NCBI RefSeq assembly: GCF_019974155.1
Contig: NZ_AP025158.1
Location: forward strand, 1,240,001 to 1,304,000
DNA from: Thermus thermophilus
GTDB lineage: Bacteria; Deinococcota; Deinococci; Deinococcales; Thermaceae
Direction: 5' to 3'
Length of the DNA: 64,000 nucleotides
How positions within the stretch are numbered: position 1 is the stretch's first letter; each line of letters opens with the position of its first letter. The translations under genes and the position numbers were made by a program. Under the pieces are notes generated by a model. The model made no database searches and was not told where the DNA came from. It was given only the letters and a program-made list of their open reading frames with translations. Shown here piece after piece: positions 8,531 to 16,272 of this stretch.

Positions 8531-8855
8531 AGTTGAGGAACGGATTGACATCCCCGAGTCCCGCAAGGACGACTTCCGCCGCGAGATCATGAACTACATC
8601 GGGGCTTTGGCCCTGGAGGGGAGGCCCTTCACCTACAAGGACAACGACCGCCTGCGCCGCGCCCTGGAGCTCAAGCTCTTTGACGACCAGAAGGACACCA
8701 TAAGGCTCTCCGCCTTGGTCTCGGGGGTGGTGGACCCGGAGACCCAGGCCAAGATTGACGTGGTCAAGGCCCGGCTCATCCGGGACTACGGCTACTGCGA
8801 GCACTGCGCCAGCGGCGTCCTGGAGTTCGCCGCCTCCCTCTTCGCCCGGAGCTAG
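8531..8855 (+). pseudogene. prkA: prkA remnant: C-terminal end of PrkA serine protein kinase, truncated by IS
   Basis: Reading begins immediately after the IS right repeat and continues [47 protein letters not shown] and so on, to the normal PrkA C-terminus. This is only about 105 codons of a kinase that is normally over 600 residues. The AAA+ P-loop and kinase regions are absent, and nothing resembling them lies left of the IS. A longer open frame running from 8277 uses IS antisense sequence and is not a real gene. PrkA is normally co-expressed with yhbH and spoVR, which follow intact. Confidence 0.88.
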
Positions 8856-8856
8856 G

Positions 8857-9912
8857 ATGCCCGAGGGGATCCTGCCCATTGAGCGCGACCTCCTCCGCTT
8901 CAAGGAGATCGTGCGGGGGGAGGTGAAGAAGCGCGTGCGGGAGTTCCTCACCCGGGAGGAGCTCTTCGGCCAGGTGGAAGGCCGCCTCGTCTCCATCCCC
9001 CTGCCCCAGCTGGAGATCCCCAAGATCGTCCACGGGGAGCCCCTAGGGGAAGGCCTGGGCCTCGGGGGGCCCGGGGAGGAGGCCTTGGGCCCGGGGGGGC
9101 ACATCCCGGTGGCCGAGCTGGAGCTGGAGGAGTTCTTGGACCTCGTGGGGGAGGCCCTGAGGCTTCCCCGCCTGGTGCCCAAGGGGACGGGGGAGGTCAC
9201 GGAGGAGGCCTTCCGCCACACCACCATCGCCCGCAAGGGGCCAAGGGGCCTCCGCCACGTGCGCCGCACCCTCAAGGAGAGCCTGAAGAGGGCCCTGCAA
9301 AGCGGGGAGTACCGCCCCGAAGACCCCCTTCTCGTCCCCGAGCGGGAGGACCTGCGCTACAAGGCCCCGAGGCGAAAGCCCATCCCCCACGCCCAGGCGG
9401 TGGTCCTCTTCGCCCTGGACGTCTCCGGGAGCATGCGGGAGGAGGAGCTTAGGCTCGTCAAGACCCTCTCCTTCTGGATCACCCTCTGGATCAAGCGGCA
9501 CTTTCCCAGGCTGGAAAGGCGCTACCTCCTCCACGACGCCGAGGCCTGGGAGGTCCCCGAGGAGGAGTTCTTCAAGGCCCGGGAGGGCGGGGGAACGCGG
9601 ATCTCCAGCGCCCTCCTCCTGGCGGAGGAGATCCTCAAGGCCTACCCCGAGGCCTTCTACAACCGCTACCTCTACCACTTCTCCGACGGGGAAAACTGGC
9701 AGGGGGACACGCCCTTGGCCCTCGAGGCCCTGAAGCGCCTCCTCCCCTCCCTCGCCCTCTACGGGTACGCCCAGGTGGAGGGCCCCTACGGCCAGGGGCA
9801 CTTCCTGGAGGAGGTGCGGGAGGCCCTGGGAGGGAGGGAGGGGGTCGCCCTCGCCGCGGTGCGGGGCCGGGGGGACCTGCCCGTGGCCTTGAGGCGGCTT
9901 CTCGGAGGTTGA
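8857..9912 (+). CDS. YhbH/YeaH-family protein (DUF444), VWA-like
   Basis: A 351-residue DUF444 protein, the usual partner of PrkA and SpoVR in stress- and stationary-phase-expressed operons (yeaG-yeaH-ycgB in E. coli, yhbH in Bacillus). It has a von Willebrand A-like MIDAS motif DVSGSM at 188-193 and the conserved HFSDGENW further on. The N-terminal third is glycine-rich and charged. The biochemical role is not established. The ATG follows the prkA stop by 1 nt. Its former promoter was probably lost with the 5' part of prkA, so expression now depends on the IS or on read-through. Confidence 0.88.
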   Translation: MPEGILPIERDLLRFKEIVRGEVKKRVREFLTREELFGQVEGRLVSIPLPQLEIPKIVHGEPLGEGLGLGGPGEEALGPGGHIPVAELELEEFLDLVGEALRLPRLVPKGTGEVTEEAFRHTTIARKGPRGLRHVRRTLKESLKRALQSGEYRPEDPLLVPEREDLRYKAPRRKPIPHAQAVVLFALDVSGSMREEELRLVKTLSFWITLWIKRHFPRLERRYLLHDAEAWEVPEEEFFKAREGGGTRISSALLLAEEILKAYPEAFYNRYLYHFSDGENWQGDTPLALEALKRLLPSLALYGYAQVEGPYGQGHFLEEVREALGGREGVALAAVRGRGDLPVALRRLLGG

Positions 9913-9913
9913 A

Positions 9914-11281
9914 ATGGAGCGGGAACTCGCCCACTGGGTGGAGCGCCTCAGGGAGCGGGCGGAGGCCGAGGGGCTTTCCTTTCCCCCCGTGGCCTTCCAG
10001 GAGGTGGGCCCCGAGGAGATGGCCATGCTCGCCGCCTACGGGGGCTTTCCCCGCCGCTACCCCCACTGGCGGTGGGGAAGCGAGTACCTGCGCTACCGGG
10101 AGACCTACCGCTACGGCCTCGCCCGCATCTACGAGCTCGTGGTGAACACCGTCCCCGTGCAGGCCTACCTCCTCAGGGGCAACACCCTCCTGGCCCAGAA
10201 GGTGGTCATCGCCCACGTCTACGCCCACGCCGACTTCTTCCAGAACAACCTCGCCTTCAAGCCCATCCCCAAGGACATGCTCGCGGAGATGGCCCACCAC
10301 GCCGCCTACGTGGAGCGGGCCATGGAGCGGCACGGGGCGAGGAGCGTGGAGGAGTTCTTAGACCTCGCCCTTTCCCTGGAAAACCTCATTGACCCCCACG
10401 CTCCTTACATCCAGAGGCCCGCCCAGAAAGAGGAGGAGGCCCCCAAACGCCTCCCCGTGCGCCCCTACCTGGACCCCTACGTGAACCCGCCCCCCGCCTT
10501 CCCCAAGGAGGCAGAGGAGGGGGCAAGCCCCGAGCCCCTCCCCCCGAGGCCCACCCGGGACATCCTGGGCTTCCTGGCCCAGTACGCCCCCCTCGCCCCC
10601 TGGCAGAAGGGGATCCTGGAGATCGTCCGGGAGGAGAGCCTCTACTTCGCCCCCCAGGCCGCCACCAAGATCCTGAACGAGGGTTGGGCCACCTACTGGC
10701 ACACCAAGCTCCTCCTCCCCCTCCTCACCCCGGAGGAGGCCCTGGAGTTCGCCGAGATGCAGGCAAACCTCCTCGCCCCCCACGGCCTGAACCCCTACCG
10801 CCTGGGCTACCACCTCCTTAAGGAGGTGGAGGAGCGGTGGGACAAGGGGCGCTTCGGCCCCGAGTACGAGGCCTTGCCCCTGGGGGAAAGGCTCCGCTAC
10901 GAGCGGCCCACGGGGGAAGGCCGGAAGAAGCTCTTCCAGGTGCGCACCGTCTACACCGACCTCAACTTCCTGGAGGAGTTCCTCACCCCGGAGTTCGCCC
11001 TAAGGTGGGGCCTCTTTTCCCTCGAGGACCTGCCCCGCTTCGCAGAGGCCAAAAAGGCCCTCCTCTTCCGCCTCACCAACCTGGGCTACCCCATCGTGGA
11101 GCTCGTGGACGCCAACTACCAAAACCGCGGGGAACTTCTCCTCGCCCACGCCTACGAGGGGGTGGAGCTGGACCTGAGGAAGACCAAGGCGGTGCTGGAA
11201 AACCTCCACCGCCTCTGGGGCAGGCCCGTGCACCTCAAAACGGTGGTGGGCGGGAAGGAAACCCTTCTCTCCGCCCCCTAG
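9914..11281 (+). CDS. spoVR: SpoVR-family protein
   Basis: A 455-residue SpoVR homologue (YcgB in E. coli), found widely in non-sporulating bacteria. Family hallmarks include FPRRYPHWRWG, YELVVNTVPVQAYLL, VIAHVYAHADFFQNN and the central GWATYWH segment. The biochemical function is unknown. The start is 1 nt after the yhbH stop (TGAAATG), so the two are coupled. The TAG stop at 11279-11281 shares CTAG with the TAG stop of the convergent TlpA fusion, so both genes end in one palindromic tetranucleotide. Confidence 0.92.
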   Translation: MERELAHWVERLRERAEAEGLSFPPVAFQEVGPEEMAMLAAYGGFPRRYPHWRWGSEYLRYRETYRYGLARIYELVVNTVPVQAYLLRGNTLLAQKVVIAHVYAHADFFQNNLAFKPIPKDMLAEMAHHAAYVERAMERHGARSVEEFLDLALSLENLIDPHAPYIQRPAQKEEEAPKRLPVRPYLDPYVNPPPAFPKEAEEGASPEPLPPRPTRDILGFLAQYAPLAPWQKGILEIVREESLYFAPQAATKILNEGWATYWHTKLLLPLLTPEEALEFAEMQANLLAPHGLNPYRLGYHLLKEVEERWDKGRFGPEYEALPLGERLRYERPTGEGRKKLFQVRTVYTDLNFLEEFLTPEFALRWGLFSLEDLPRFAEAKKALLFRLTNLGYPIVELVDANYQNRGELLLAHAYEGVELDLRKTKAVLENLHRLWGRPVHLKTVVGGKETLLSAP

Positions 11282-12069
11282 CGGAGGACCCGGAGGTAGC
11301 CGAGGAGGAGGGCCTCGGAAAGCTCCCCCAGGTGCCGGGCCACGAGCCGCCCCTCCCGGTCAAAGAAGAAGGTGGTGGGAAGCCCCTGGACGCCCAAGGC
11401 CTGGGCAAGCCGGGTCTCGGGGTCCAGAAGAACCCACTCGGGAGAAAGGCCCCTTTCCTCCAAAAAGTTCTTCACCACCAGGGGGCCTTCCCCCTGGCTT
11501 ACAAAGGCGAAGCGCACCTCCGGGTTCTCCTGGGCGAGGCGCACCATCATGGGAAGCTCCCTGCGGCAGGGCGGGCACCAGGTGGCCCAGGCGTTGAGGA
11601 CCACCGGCTTTCCGCGGAAGCTTTCCAGGTTCACCTGCGTCCCGCCCAGGGTGGTGAGGGTAATGGCGGGAAGCCGGACCTCCCCCGCCCTTTCCTGGCG
11701 GGTGAAGAGGACCCCCACCACAAGCCCCGCCACCAGGGCCGCCCCCAAGGCGTAGCGCCAAAGGTGCTTGGGTAAGGTCATGAGCGTGTACCCTCCTCCG
11801 GCCAGAATACCCCACCAGGGGTCAAACCCTCCTTGCCAGACGTAAAGGACCGAAAGGGGGTCCCTGGCGTAGACGGAAGCGTTCTCCAGCACAAAGCCGA
11901 GCCTAGCCCCCAAAAGCCCCACCAGGATGGCCCCCTGGGCCCAGGGAGAAAGCCTCCGGTCCACCCGGCGGGCAAGGAGCTCCGCCACCCCCACCAGGGC
12001 GAGGAGGGCCAAGGCCACCTGCACCCTCACCCAGGGGATGGCCAGGGGGCCCACCTGAAGGGCGTCCAT
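11278..12069 (-). CDS. Lgt-like membrane domain fused to TlpA-type thioredoxin
   Basis: A 263-residue two-part protein. Residues 1-125 are four or so membrane helices resembling part of prolipoprotein diacylglyceryl transferase (GARLGFVLENASVYARDP, VLYVWQGGFDPWWGILAGG). They look too short for a complete Lgt. Residues 130-263 form a TlpA/ResA thioredoxin domain with WATWCPPC (Cys165, Cys168) and the cis-Pro GLPTTFFFD, which would face the periplasm. I chose the ATG at 12069, which overlaps the upstream stop as TGATG; a GTG at 12072 is also possible. It is the third gene of the minus-strand thiol operon, so it may reduce or shuttle persulfides or disulfides there. Confidence 0.75.
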   Translation of the reverse strand: MDALQVGPLAIPWVRVQVALALLALVGVAELLARRVDRRLSPWAQGAILVGLLGARLGFVLENASVYARDPLSVLYVWQGGFDPWWGILAGGGYTLMTLPKHLWRYALGAALVAGLVVGVLFTRQERAGEVRLPAITLTTLGGTQVNLESFRGKPVVLNAWATWCPPCRRELPMMVRLAQENPEVRFAFVSQGEGPLVVKNFLEERGLSPEWVLLDPETRLAQALGVQGLPTTFFFDREGRLVARHLGELSEALLLGYLRVLR

Positions 12070-12482
12070 CACCGGACCAGGGGATACCCCGCCCGCGCTA
12101 TGGCCAGCACCCCGCCCTCCACGTTGTAGAGGTTCGTGTAGCCCTTCCGCGCCAGGTACTCCGCCGCCATTCGGCTCCGGTTGCCGCTACGGCAGTAGAG
12201 GTAGACGGGCCGGTCCTTGGGGATCCGGTCCGCCCACCGGTCCACCTCCTCCACGGGAAGGTTAATGGCCCCGGGGACGTGGCCCTGGGCGAACTCCTCC
12301 GGGGTCCTCACGTCCACCACCACCGCCCCGGCGGCCAAGGCCTGGTAGAGCTCCTCGGGACCCACGTTCTTGTAGCCCCCCTTGGGGCCGCAGGCGGCGA
12401 GGAAGAGGAGGAGGGCGAGGGTCAACGAGGCCGCCTTGATCGGCGAAGCGACCCTGGGGCCGAAGAGGGCGCGGCGGGTCAT
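12069..12482 (-). CDS. Rhodanese-domain lipoprotein
   Basis: A 137-residue protein with a lipoprotein signal (LLLFLAACGPK, lipobox LAAC) followed by one rhodanese domain. The active-site loop is CRSGNRS, with the catalytic cysteine present and DVRTPEEFAQGH upstream. It should carry sulfane sulfur on the periplasmic side, anchored to a membrane. The n-region is long, and TRRALF weakly resembles a twin-arginine motif. One base separates its start from the upstream oxidoreductase stop, and its own stop overlaps the TlpA fusion start. Confidence 0.85.
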   Translation of the reverse strand: MTRRALFGPRVASPIKAASLTLALLLFLAACGPKGGYKNVGPEELYQALAAGAVVVDVRTPEEFAQGHVPGAINLPVEEVDRWADRIPKDRPVYLYCRSGNRSRMAAEYLARKGYTNLYNVEGGVLAIARAGYPLVR

Positions 12483-12483
12483 G

Positions 12484-13173
12484 CTAGGCCTTCACCCCCA
12501 CGGCCTTCCGGATGGCCTGGAGGAACTGGGAGAGGGGCTGGGCCCCGAGGACGCGCTCCTTGCCGTGGTTGATGACGGTGTCCGGCACGCCGTGGATGTG
12601 GTAGCGGTCGGAGAGGGCGGGGAACTCGTTGGCCTCAATCATCTCGCCCCACACCTTGGGGGAGGCGTAGGCCAGGCGGTGGGCGGTGCGCACCGCCTGC
12701 GGGCAGTAGGGGCAGGTGGGGGTGACGAAGACCTGGAGGACCACCTCCTCGGGGAGGTCGTTGAGCTCCCGGACCACGTTCTCGGGGAGGCCGTGCCCGT
12801 CCCGGCCCAGCATCTCAATGTCCTCCAGGAGGCTTGCGAACTCGTAGCCCGCGGGGATTCCCCGGTAGCGGAGGTTGATGGCCTCCGAGCCCTTCTCGCG
12901 AAGGATAAGGGTGGGCGCGGCCTCCACCTTGTAGGCCTCGGCCTTCTCCTTCCCCTCGGGGGTGGCCAGGTCGTAAACCACCAGGTGGAGCTTGTCGGAG
13001 AGGGCGGAAAGCTCCTCCAAAAGCTGCTTCGTCTCCTTGCAGTAGAGGCAGGGCTCCTTCCCCGGGACGATCAAGGTAGAGGAGTCGGTGAAGAGGACCA
13101 TCTCCACGTCCCGGGTGAGGTTGGCAAGCCTTTCCCGCACGATCTCTTGTTCTTTAGGTCCCAAAAGCGCCAT
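12484..13173 (-). CDS. Protein disulfide oxidoreductase with two glutaredoxin-like CxxC domains
   Basis: A 229-residue member of the hyperthermophile PDO family: two thioredoxin folds in tandem. The N-terminal site is CLYC (42-45) and the C-terminal site CPYC (154-157). Each is followed by its cis-Pro region (AAPTLIL and GVPDTVIN). There is no signal peptide, so it acts in the cytoplasm on disulfides or protein persulfides. ATG 13173 has a strong GGAGGTGAAC Shine-Dalgarno; in-frame codons further upstream lie in the promoter region. It is the first gene of the minus-strand half of the sulfur block. Confidence 0.88.
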   Translation of the reverse strand: MALLGPKEQEIVRERLANLTRDVEMVLFTDSSTLIVPGKEPCLYCKETKQLLEELSALSDKLHLVVYDLATPEGKEKAEAYKVEAAPTLILREKGSEAINLRYRGIPAGYEFASLLEDIEMLGRDGHGLPENVVRELNDLPEEVVLQVFVTPTCPYCPQAVRTAHRLAYASPKVWGEMIEANEFPALSDRYHIHGVPDTVINHGKERVLGAQPLSQFLQAIRKAVGVKA

Positions 13174-13216
13174 GTTCACCTCCGGAATACCCCGGTAGGG
13201 GTACGTCCAGGCCCTG

Positions 13217-13225
13217 ACTATATCA
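13217..13225 (-). promoter_or_regulatory. Extended -10 promoter of the disulfide oxidoreductase operon
   Basis: TGATATAGT on the minus strand is an extended -10 (TGn plus TATAGT). No convincing -35 is seen, as expected for this promoter type. The predicted leader is about 40 nt and contains GGAGGTG. It lies 46 bp from the divergent promoter, so one regulator could control both arms. Confidence 0.5.
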
Positions 13226-13270
13226 GATGAAGAGCCCCGAGGAAAGAGCGCACTTTCACGTTCCCGCGGC

Positions 13271-13299
13271 TTGACACCATTACCCCCCATGGGTATACT
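13271..13299 (+). promoter_or_regulatory. Consensus promoter of the persulfide dioxygenase operon
   Basis: TTGACA (13271-13276), a 17-bp spacer and TATACT (13294-13299). The -35 is a perfect match and the -10 misses one base. This is the strongest consensus promoter in the window. The leader is about 38 nt and includes GGAGGTGA before ATG 13343. Confidence 0.8.
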
Positions 13300-13342
13300 T
13301 GCCCCCGAGGAGGGGCAAAGGTCCCTCACCGGAGGTGAAGCC

Positions 13343-14779
13343 ATGATCTTTCGCCAGATCTACGAGGAAGGCCTCGCGCAGATGAGCTACCTCCTGGGCT
13401 GCGCCGCCACCGGGGAGGCCTTGGTGGTGGACCCCAGGCGGGACGTGGACGTGTACCTGGAGCTCGCCCAGTCCCTGGGCCTCCGCATCACGGCCATCGC
13501 CGAGACCCACATCCACGCCGACTACCTCTCGGGGGCGAGGGAGCTCGCCCGGGTCACGGGGGCCACCCTGTACCTCTCCGACGAGGGGGACGAGAACTGG
13601 AAGTACAAGGGCCTGGAAGGCTTCCCCCACGTCCTCCTCAAGGACGGGGACGAGTTTAGGGTGGGGAACATCCGCGTCCGGGCGGTCCACACCCCGGGCC
13701 ACACCCCCGAGCACCTCTCCTTCCTGGTGGCGGACGGGGCGGTGACGGAGGAGCCCCTCCTCTTCCTCACCGGGGACTTCGTCTTCGTGGGGGACGTGGG
13801 CCGGCCGGACCTTTTGGAAGAGGCGGCGGGGATCAAGGGCACGGCGGAGCCTGGGGCGAGGCGGATGTTCCGTAGCCTCAAGGAAAAGTTCCTCACCCTT
13901 CCCGACCACGTCCAGGTCTGGCCCGGCCACGGGGCGGGCTCCGCCTGCGGCAAGGCCCTTGGGGCCCTTCCCGCCACCACCGTGGGGTACGAGCGCCGCC
14001 ACGCCTGGTGGGCGGATTACCTGGAGCGGGACGACGAGGAGGGCTTCGTGAAGGCCCTCCTCCAAGGCCAGCCCGAGGCCCCCACCTACTTCAAGGAGAT
14101 GAAGCGGCTGAACCGGGACGGGATGGCCATCCTGGGCGGCCTTCCCCACCCGGGCCGCCTCACCCCGGCCCAGTTTGAGCGCTGGCTGAAGGAGGGGGCC
14201 ATCCTCGTGGACACCCGGGACAAGTTCGCCTTCGCCGGCGGGCACCTCCCGGGGAGCATCAACATCCCCGCGGGGAAGAACTTCTCCACCTGGGCGGGCT
14301 GGCTCCTCCCCTACGACCGCCCCCTCGTCCTCCTCGCCCGCCCCGAGGAGGTGGAGGCCCTCACCCGGGCCCTCGTCCGCATCGGCCTGGACGAGGTGGT
14401 GGGGTACATCCCGGGCCTGGAGGGCTACGCCCAAGGGGAGCTGGAAACCGTCCCCCAGATCTCCGTCAAGGAGGCCAAGGAGCTCTGGGAGAAGGGGAAG
14501 GCCTTCGTCCTGGACGTGCGCGGTCGGGACGAGTACCTCGCGGGGCACATCCCCGGGGCCCTGAACATCCACGCGGGCCGCATCCTCGCCCACCTGGACC
14601 GGCTTCCCAAGGATAAGCCCCTCATCGTCCACTGCGTGGGCGGGGACCGCTCCAGCACCGCCATCAGCGCCCTCCTGGCCCACGGCTTCAGGAACGCCCT
14701 GAACCTCACCGGGGGGATCAAGGCCTGGCGGGAGGCGGGCTTCCCCGTGGTGCAGGGCGAGGAACTGGTGCAGGCCTAA
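13343..14779 (+). CDS. CstB-like persulfide dioxygenase-rhodanese fusion
   Basis: A 478-residue three-domain protein. Residues 1-250 are an ETHE1-type MBL persulfide dioxygenase: THIHADYLSG (55-64) is the HxHxD form of this subgroup, followed by VHTPGHTPEH, GDFVFVGDVGRPDL and WPGHGAGSACGK. Residues 275-375 form a rhodanese fold with no active-site cysteine (the loop reads LLARPEE). Residues 385-478 form a second rhodanese with CVGGDRS (Cys431). This matches staphylococcal CstB, which oxidises persulfides to thiosulfate using an inactive linker rhodanese. ATG 13343 has a good GGAGGTGA; an upstream in-frame TTG lies inside the promoter. Confidence 0.88.
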   Translation: MIFRQIYEEGLAQMSYLLGCAATGEALVVDPRRDVDVYLELAQSLGLRITAIAETHIHADYLSGARELARVTGATLYLSDEGDENWKYKGLEGFPHVLLKDGDEFRVGNIRVRAVHTPGHTPEHLSFLVADGAVTEEPLLFLTGDFVFVGDVGRPDLLEEAAGIKGTAEPGARRMFRSLKEKFLTLPDHVQVWPGHGAGSACGKALGALPATTVGYERRHAWWADYLERDDEEGFVKALLQGQPEAPTYFKEMKRLNRDGMAILGGLPHPGRLTPAQFERWLKEGAILVDTRDKFAFAGGHLPGSINIPAGKNFSTWAGWLLPYDRPLVLLARPEEVEALTRALVRIGLDEVVGYIPGLEGYAQGELETVPQISVKEAKELWEKGKAFVLDVRGRDEYLAGHIPGALNIHAGRILAHLDRLPKDKPLIVHCVGGDRSSTAISALLAHGFRNALNLTGGIKAWREAGFPVVQGEELVQA

Positions 14780-14784
14780 GCGAA

Positions 14785-14810
14785 CCCACCCCGGCCTAGG
14801 CCGGGGTGGG
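14785..14810. terminator. 26-bp perfect palindrome between dioxygenase and tandem rhodanese genes
   Basis: The arms CCCACCCCGGCC and GGCCGGGGTGGG surround a central TA step, 6 nt after the upstream stop. There is no T-run, so it may be a weak terminator, an RNA-processing or mRNA-stabilising hairpin, or an attenuator between the two genes. The downstream gene has its own AAGGAGG ribosome site. Confidence 0.5.
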
Positions 14811-14836
14811 CCGCCCAAACCCCAAGGAGGTTTTCC

Positions 14837-15493
14837 ATGTACGAGACCCAGGTGCACGAACTTTCCCCCGAAGAGGCCAAGCGGCTTTACGACCAAGGGG
14901 TACCCTTCTTTGACGTGCGCGAGGTGGAGGAGTACGCCCAAGCCCGGATCCCCGGGGCGCGGCTCCTCCCCCTTTCCGAGTTCATGGCCCGCTACGGGGA
15001 GATCCCCAAGGGCACCCCGGTGGTCCTCTACTGCCGCACGGGCAACCGCTCCTGGCAGGCGGCGGCCTGGCTCAGCGCCCAGGGCTACCGGGTGTACAAC
15101 CTCGAGGGCGGCATCGTCCGCTGGTACCGGGCGGGCCTCCCCGTGGACACCACGCCCATGGAAGCGGCCTACAGGGCCACGCCCTACCAAGAGGTGGGGC
15201 CGGAGGAGGCGAAGGCCCTCCTGGAAGAGGCCTTCGTGGTGGACGTGCGGGAGGCGTGGGAGTACGGGGAGGGCCATATCCCGGGCGCCGTGAACATCCC
15301 CCTCTCCGCCCTGCCCCAGAGGCTTTCCGAGCTTCCCAAGGACAGGCCCATCCTCCTCGTGTGCAACTCGGGGAACCGCTCGGGCGTGGCGGCGGAGTTC
15401 CTCGTGGCCCAGGGGTTTAACGGGGAAAGGGTCTACAACCTCGAGAGGGGCACCTACGCCTGGGCGTCCCGAGGCCTCCCCCTAGAGCGGTAA
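14837..15493 (+). CDS. Tandem-domain rhodanese (sulfurtransferase)
   Basis: A 218-residue protein with two rhodanese domains, both with intact active-site loops: CRTGNRS (Cys66) and CNSGNRS (Cys176). Each domain has its CH2A-type region (DVREVEEYAQARIPGA, DVREAWEYGEGHIPGA). It probably passes sulfane sulfur between acceptors or makes thiosulfate next to the dioxygenase. It has no signal peptide and is cytoplasmic. It lies between the dioxygenase and a TauE exporter, 1 nt upstream of the latter. The ATG is preceded by AAGGAGG. Confidence 0.9.
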   Translation: MYETQVHELSPEEAKRLYDQGVPFFDVREVEEYAQARIPGARLLPLSEFMARYGEIPKGTPVVLYCRTGNRSWQAAAWLSAQGYRVYNLEGGIVRWYRAGLPVDTTPMEAAYRATPYQEVGPEEAKALLEEAFVVDVREAWEYGEGHIPGAVNIPLSALPQRLSELPKDRPILLVCNSGNRSGVAAEFLVAQGFNGERVYNLERGTYAWASRGLPLER

Positions 15494-15494
15494 G

Positions 15495-16247
15495 ATGACG
15501 CTTCCCGCCCTCGTCGGCGCCCTCCTCATCGGCCTCTCCCTCGGGCTTTTGGGCTCGGGGGGGTCCATCCTCACCGTGCCCGTCCTCGTCTACCTCCTGG
15601 GGGAGCCCCCCAAGCAGGCCATCGCCGAAAGCCTCCTCATCGTGGGCGGGATCGCCCTCCTCGGGGCGGTCCCCTACGCCCTGAGGGGCCTCGTGGACTT
15701 CCGCAACGTCCTCTTCTTCGGCCTGCCGGGGATGGCGGGGACCTACCTCGGGGCGTGGCTTTCCCGCTTCGTCCCGGGCCAGGTCCAGCTCCTCACCTTC
15801 GCCCTGGTGATGCTCCTCGCCGCCTACTTCATGGCGAGGCCCCTCCCCTTGAAGCGCCAAGAAGGCGGGCGCAAGCCCTGGAAAATCGTCCTGGACGGCC
15901 TCGCCGTGGGGGCCCTCACCGGGTTCGTGGGGGTGGGGGGCGGGTTTTTGATCGTCCCCGCCCTGGTCCTCCTGGGGGGGCTTCCCATGCACCTCGCCGT
16001 GGGCACGAGCCTCCTCATCATTGCCCTGAAGTCCTTCGCTGGGTTCTACAAGTACCTCCACCTCCTCCCCGCCTTAGGCCTCTCGGTGAACTACCAGGTG
16101 GCGGGGCTCTTCGTCCTCGTGGGCTTTCTCGGAAGCCTCCTCGGGGGGAGGGTGGCGGTGCGCCTGCCCCAGGAGGGCCTCAAGCGGGGCTTCGCCCTCT
16201 TCCTGGTGGCCATGGGAGTCTTCATCGTGGCCCAGAACCTGGGCTAG
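15495..16247 (+). CDS. TauE/SafE-family sulfite/sulfoacetate exporter
   Basis: A 250-residue membrane protein with two repeats of four helices. The paired family motifs are GLSLGLLGSGGSILTVPVLVYLL at the N-terminus (first repeat) and ALTGFVGVGGGFLIVPALVLLGG in the middle (second repeat). The family exports small organosulfur or sulfite anions. Here it follows a persulfide dioxygenase and rhodanese, so export of sulfite or thiosulfate made by those enzymes is a sensible inference. Translation is coupled to the rhodanese, with 1 nt between stop and start. Confidence 0.87.
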   Translation: MTLPALVGALLIGLSLGLLGSGGSILTVPVLVYLLGEPPKQAIAESLLIVGGIALLGAVPYALRGLVDFRNVLFFGLPGMAGTYLGAWLSRFVPGQVQLLTFALVMLLAAYFMARPLPLKRQEGGRKPWKIVLDGLAVGALTGFVGVGGGFLIVPALVLLGGLPMHLAVGTSLLIIALKSFAGFYKYLHLLPALGLSVNYQVAGLFVLVGFLGSLLGGRVAVRLPQEGLKRGFALFLVAMGVFIVAQNLG

Positions 16248-16272
16248 GCGCCCATGTGGTAGGCTTCGGGGG

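Noticed and set aside
7355-8535. Possible 6-bp target duplication GAGCTC flanking the IS
   Set aside because: GAGCTC is palindromic and continuous with the inverted repeats, so it cannot be told apart from the repeat ends. Not claimed as a duplication.
8277-8855. Open frame of 192 codons ending at the prkA C-terminus
   Set aside because: Its first ~84 codons are antisense to the IS transposase; only the part after 8530 is PrkA. Annotated as a remnant instead.
14785-14810. 26-bp palindrome as an IS or integration end
   Set aside because: No duplication or second copy in the window; better explained as an RNA hairpin between operon genes.
13280-15277. Long open frame (665 codons) antisense to the persulfide dioxygenase and tandem rhodanese
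   Set aside because: Low-complexity Gly/Pro/Val/His-rich translation typical of the reverse strand of GC-rich genes; the plus-strand genes have clear families.
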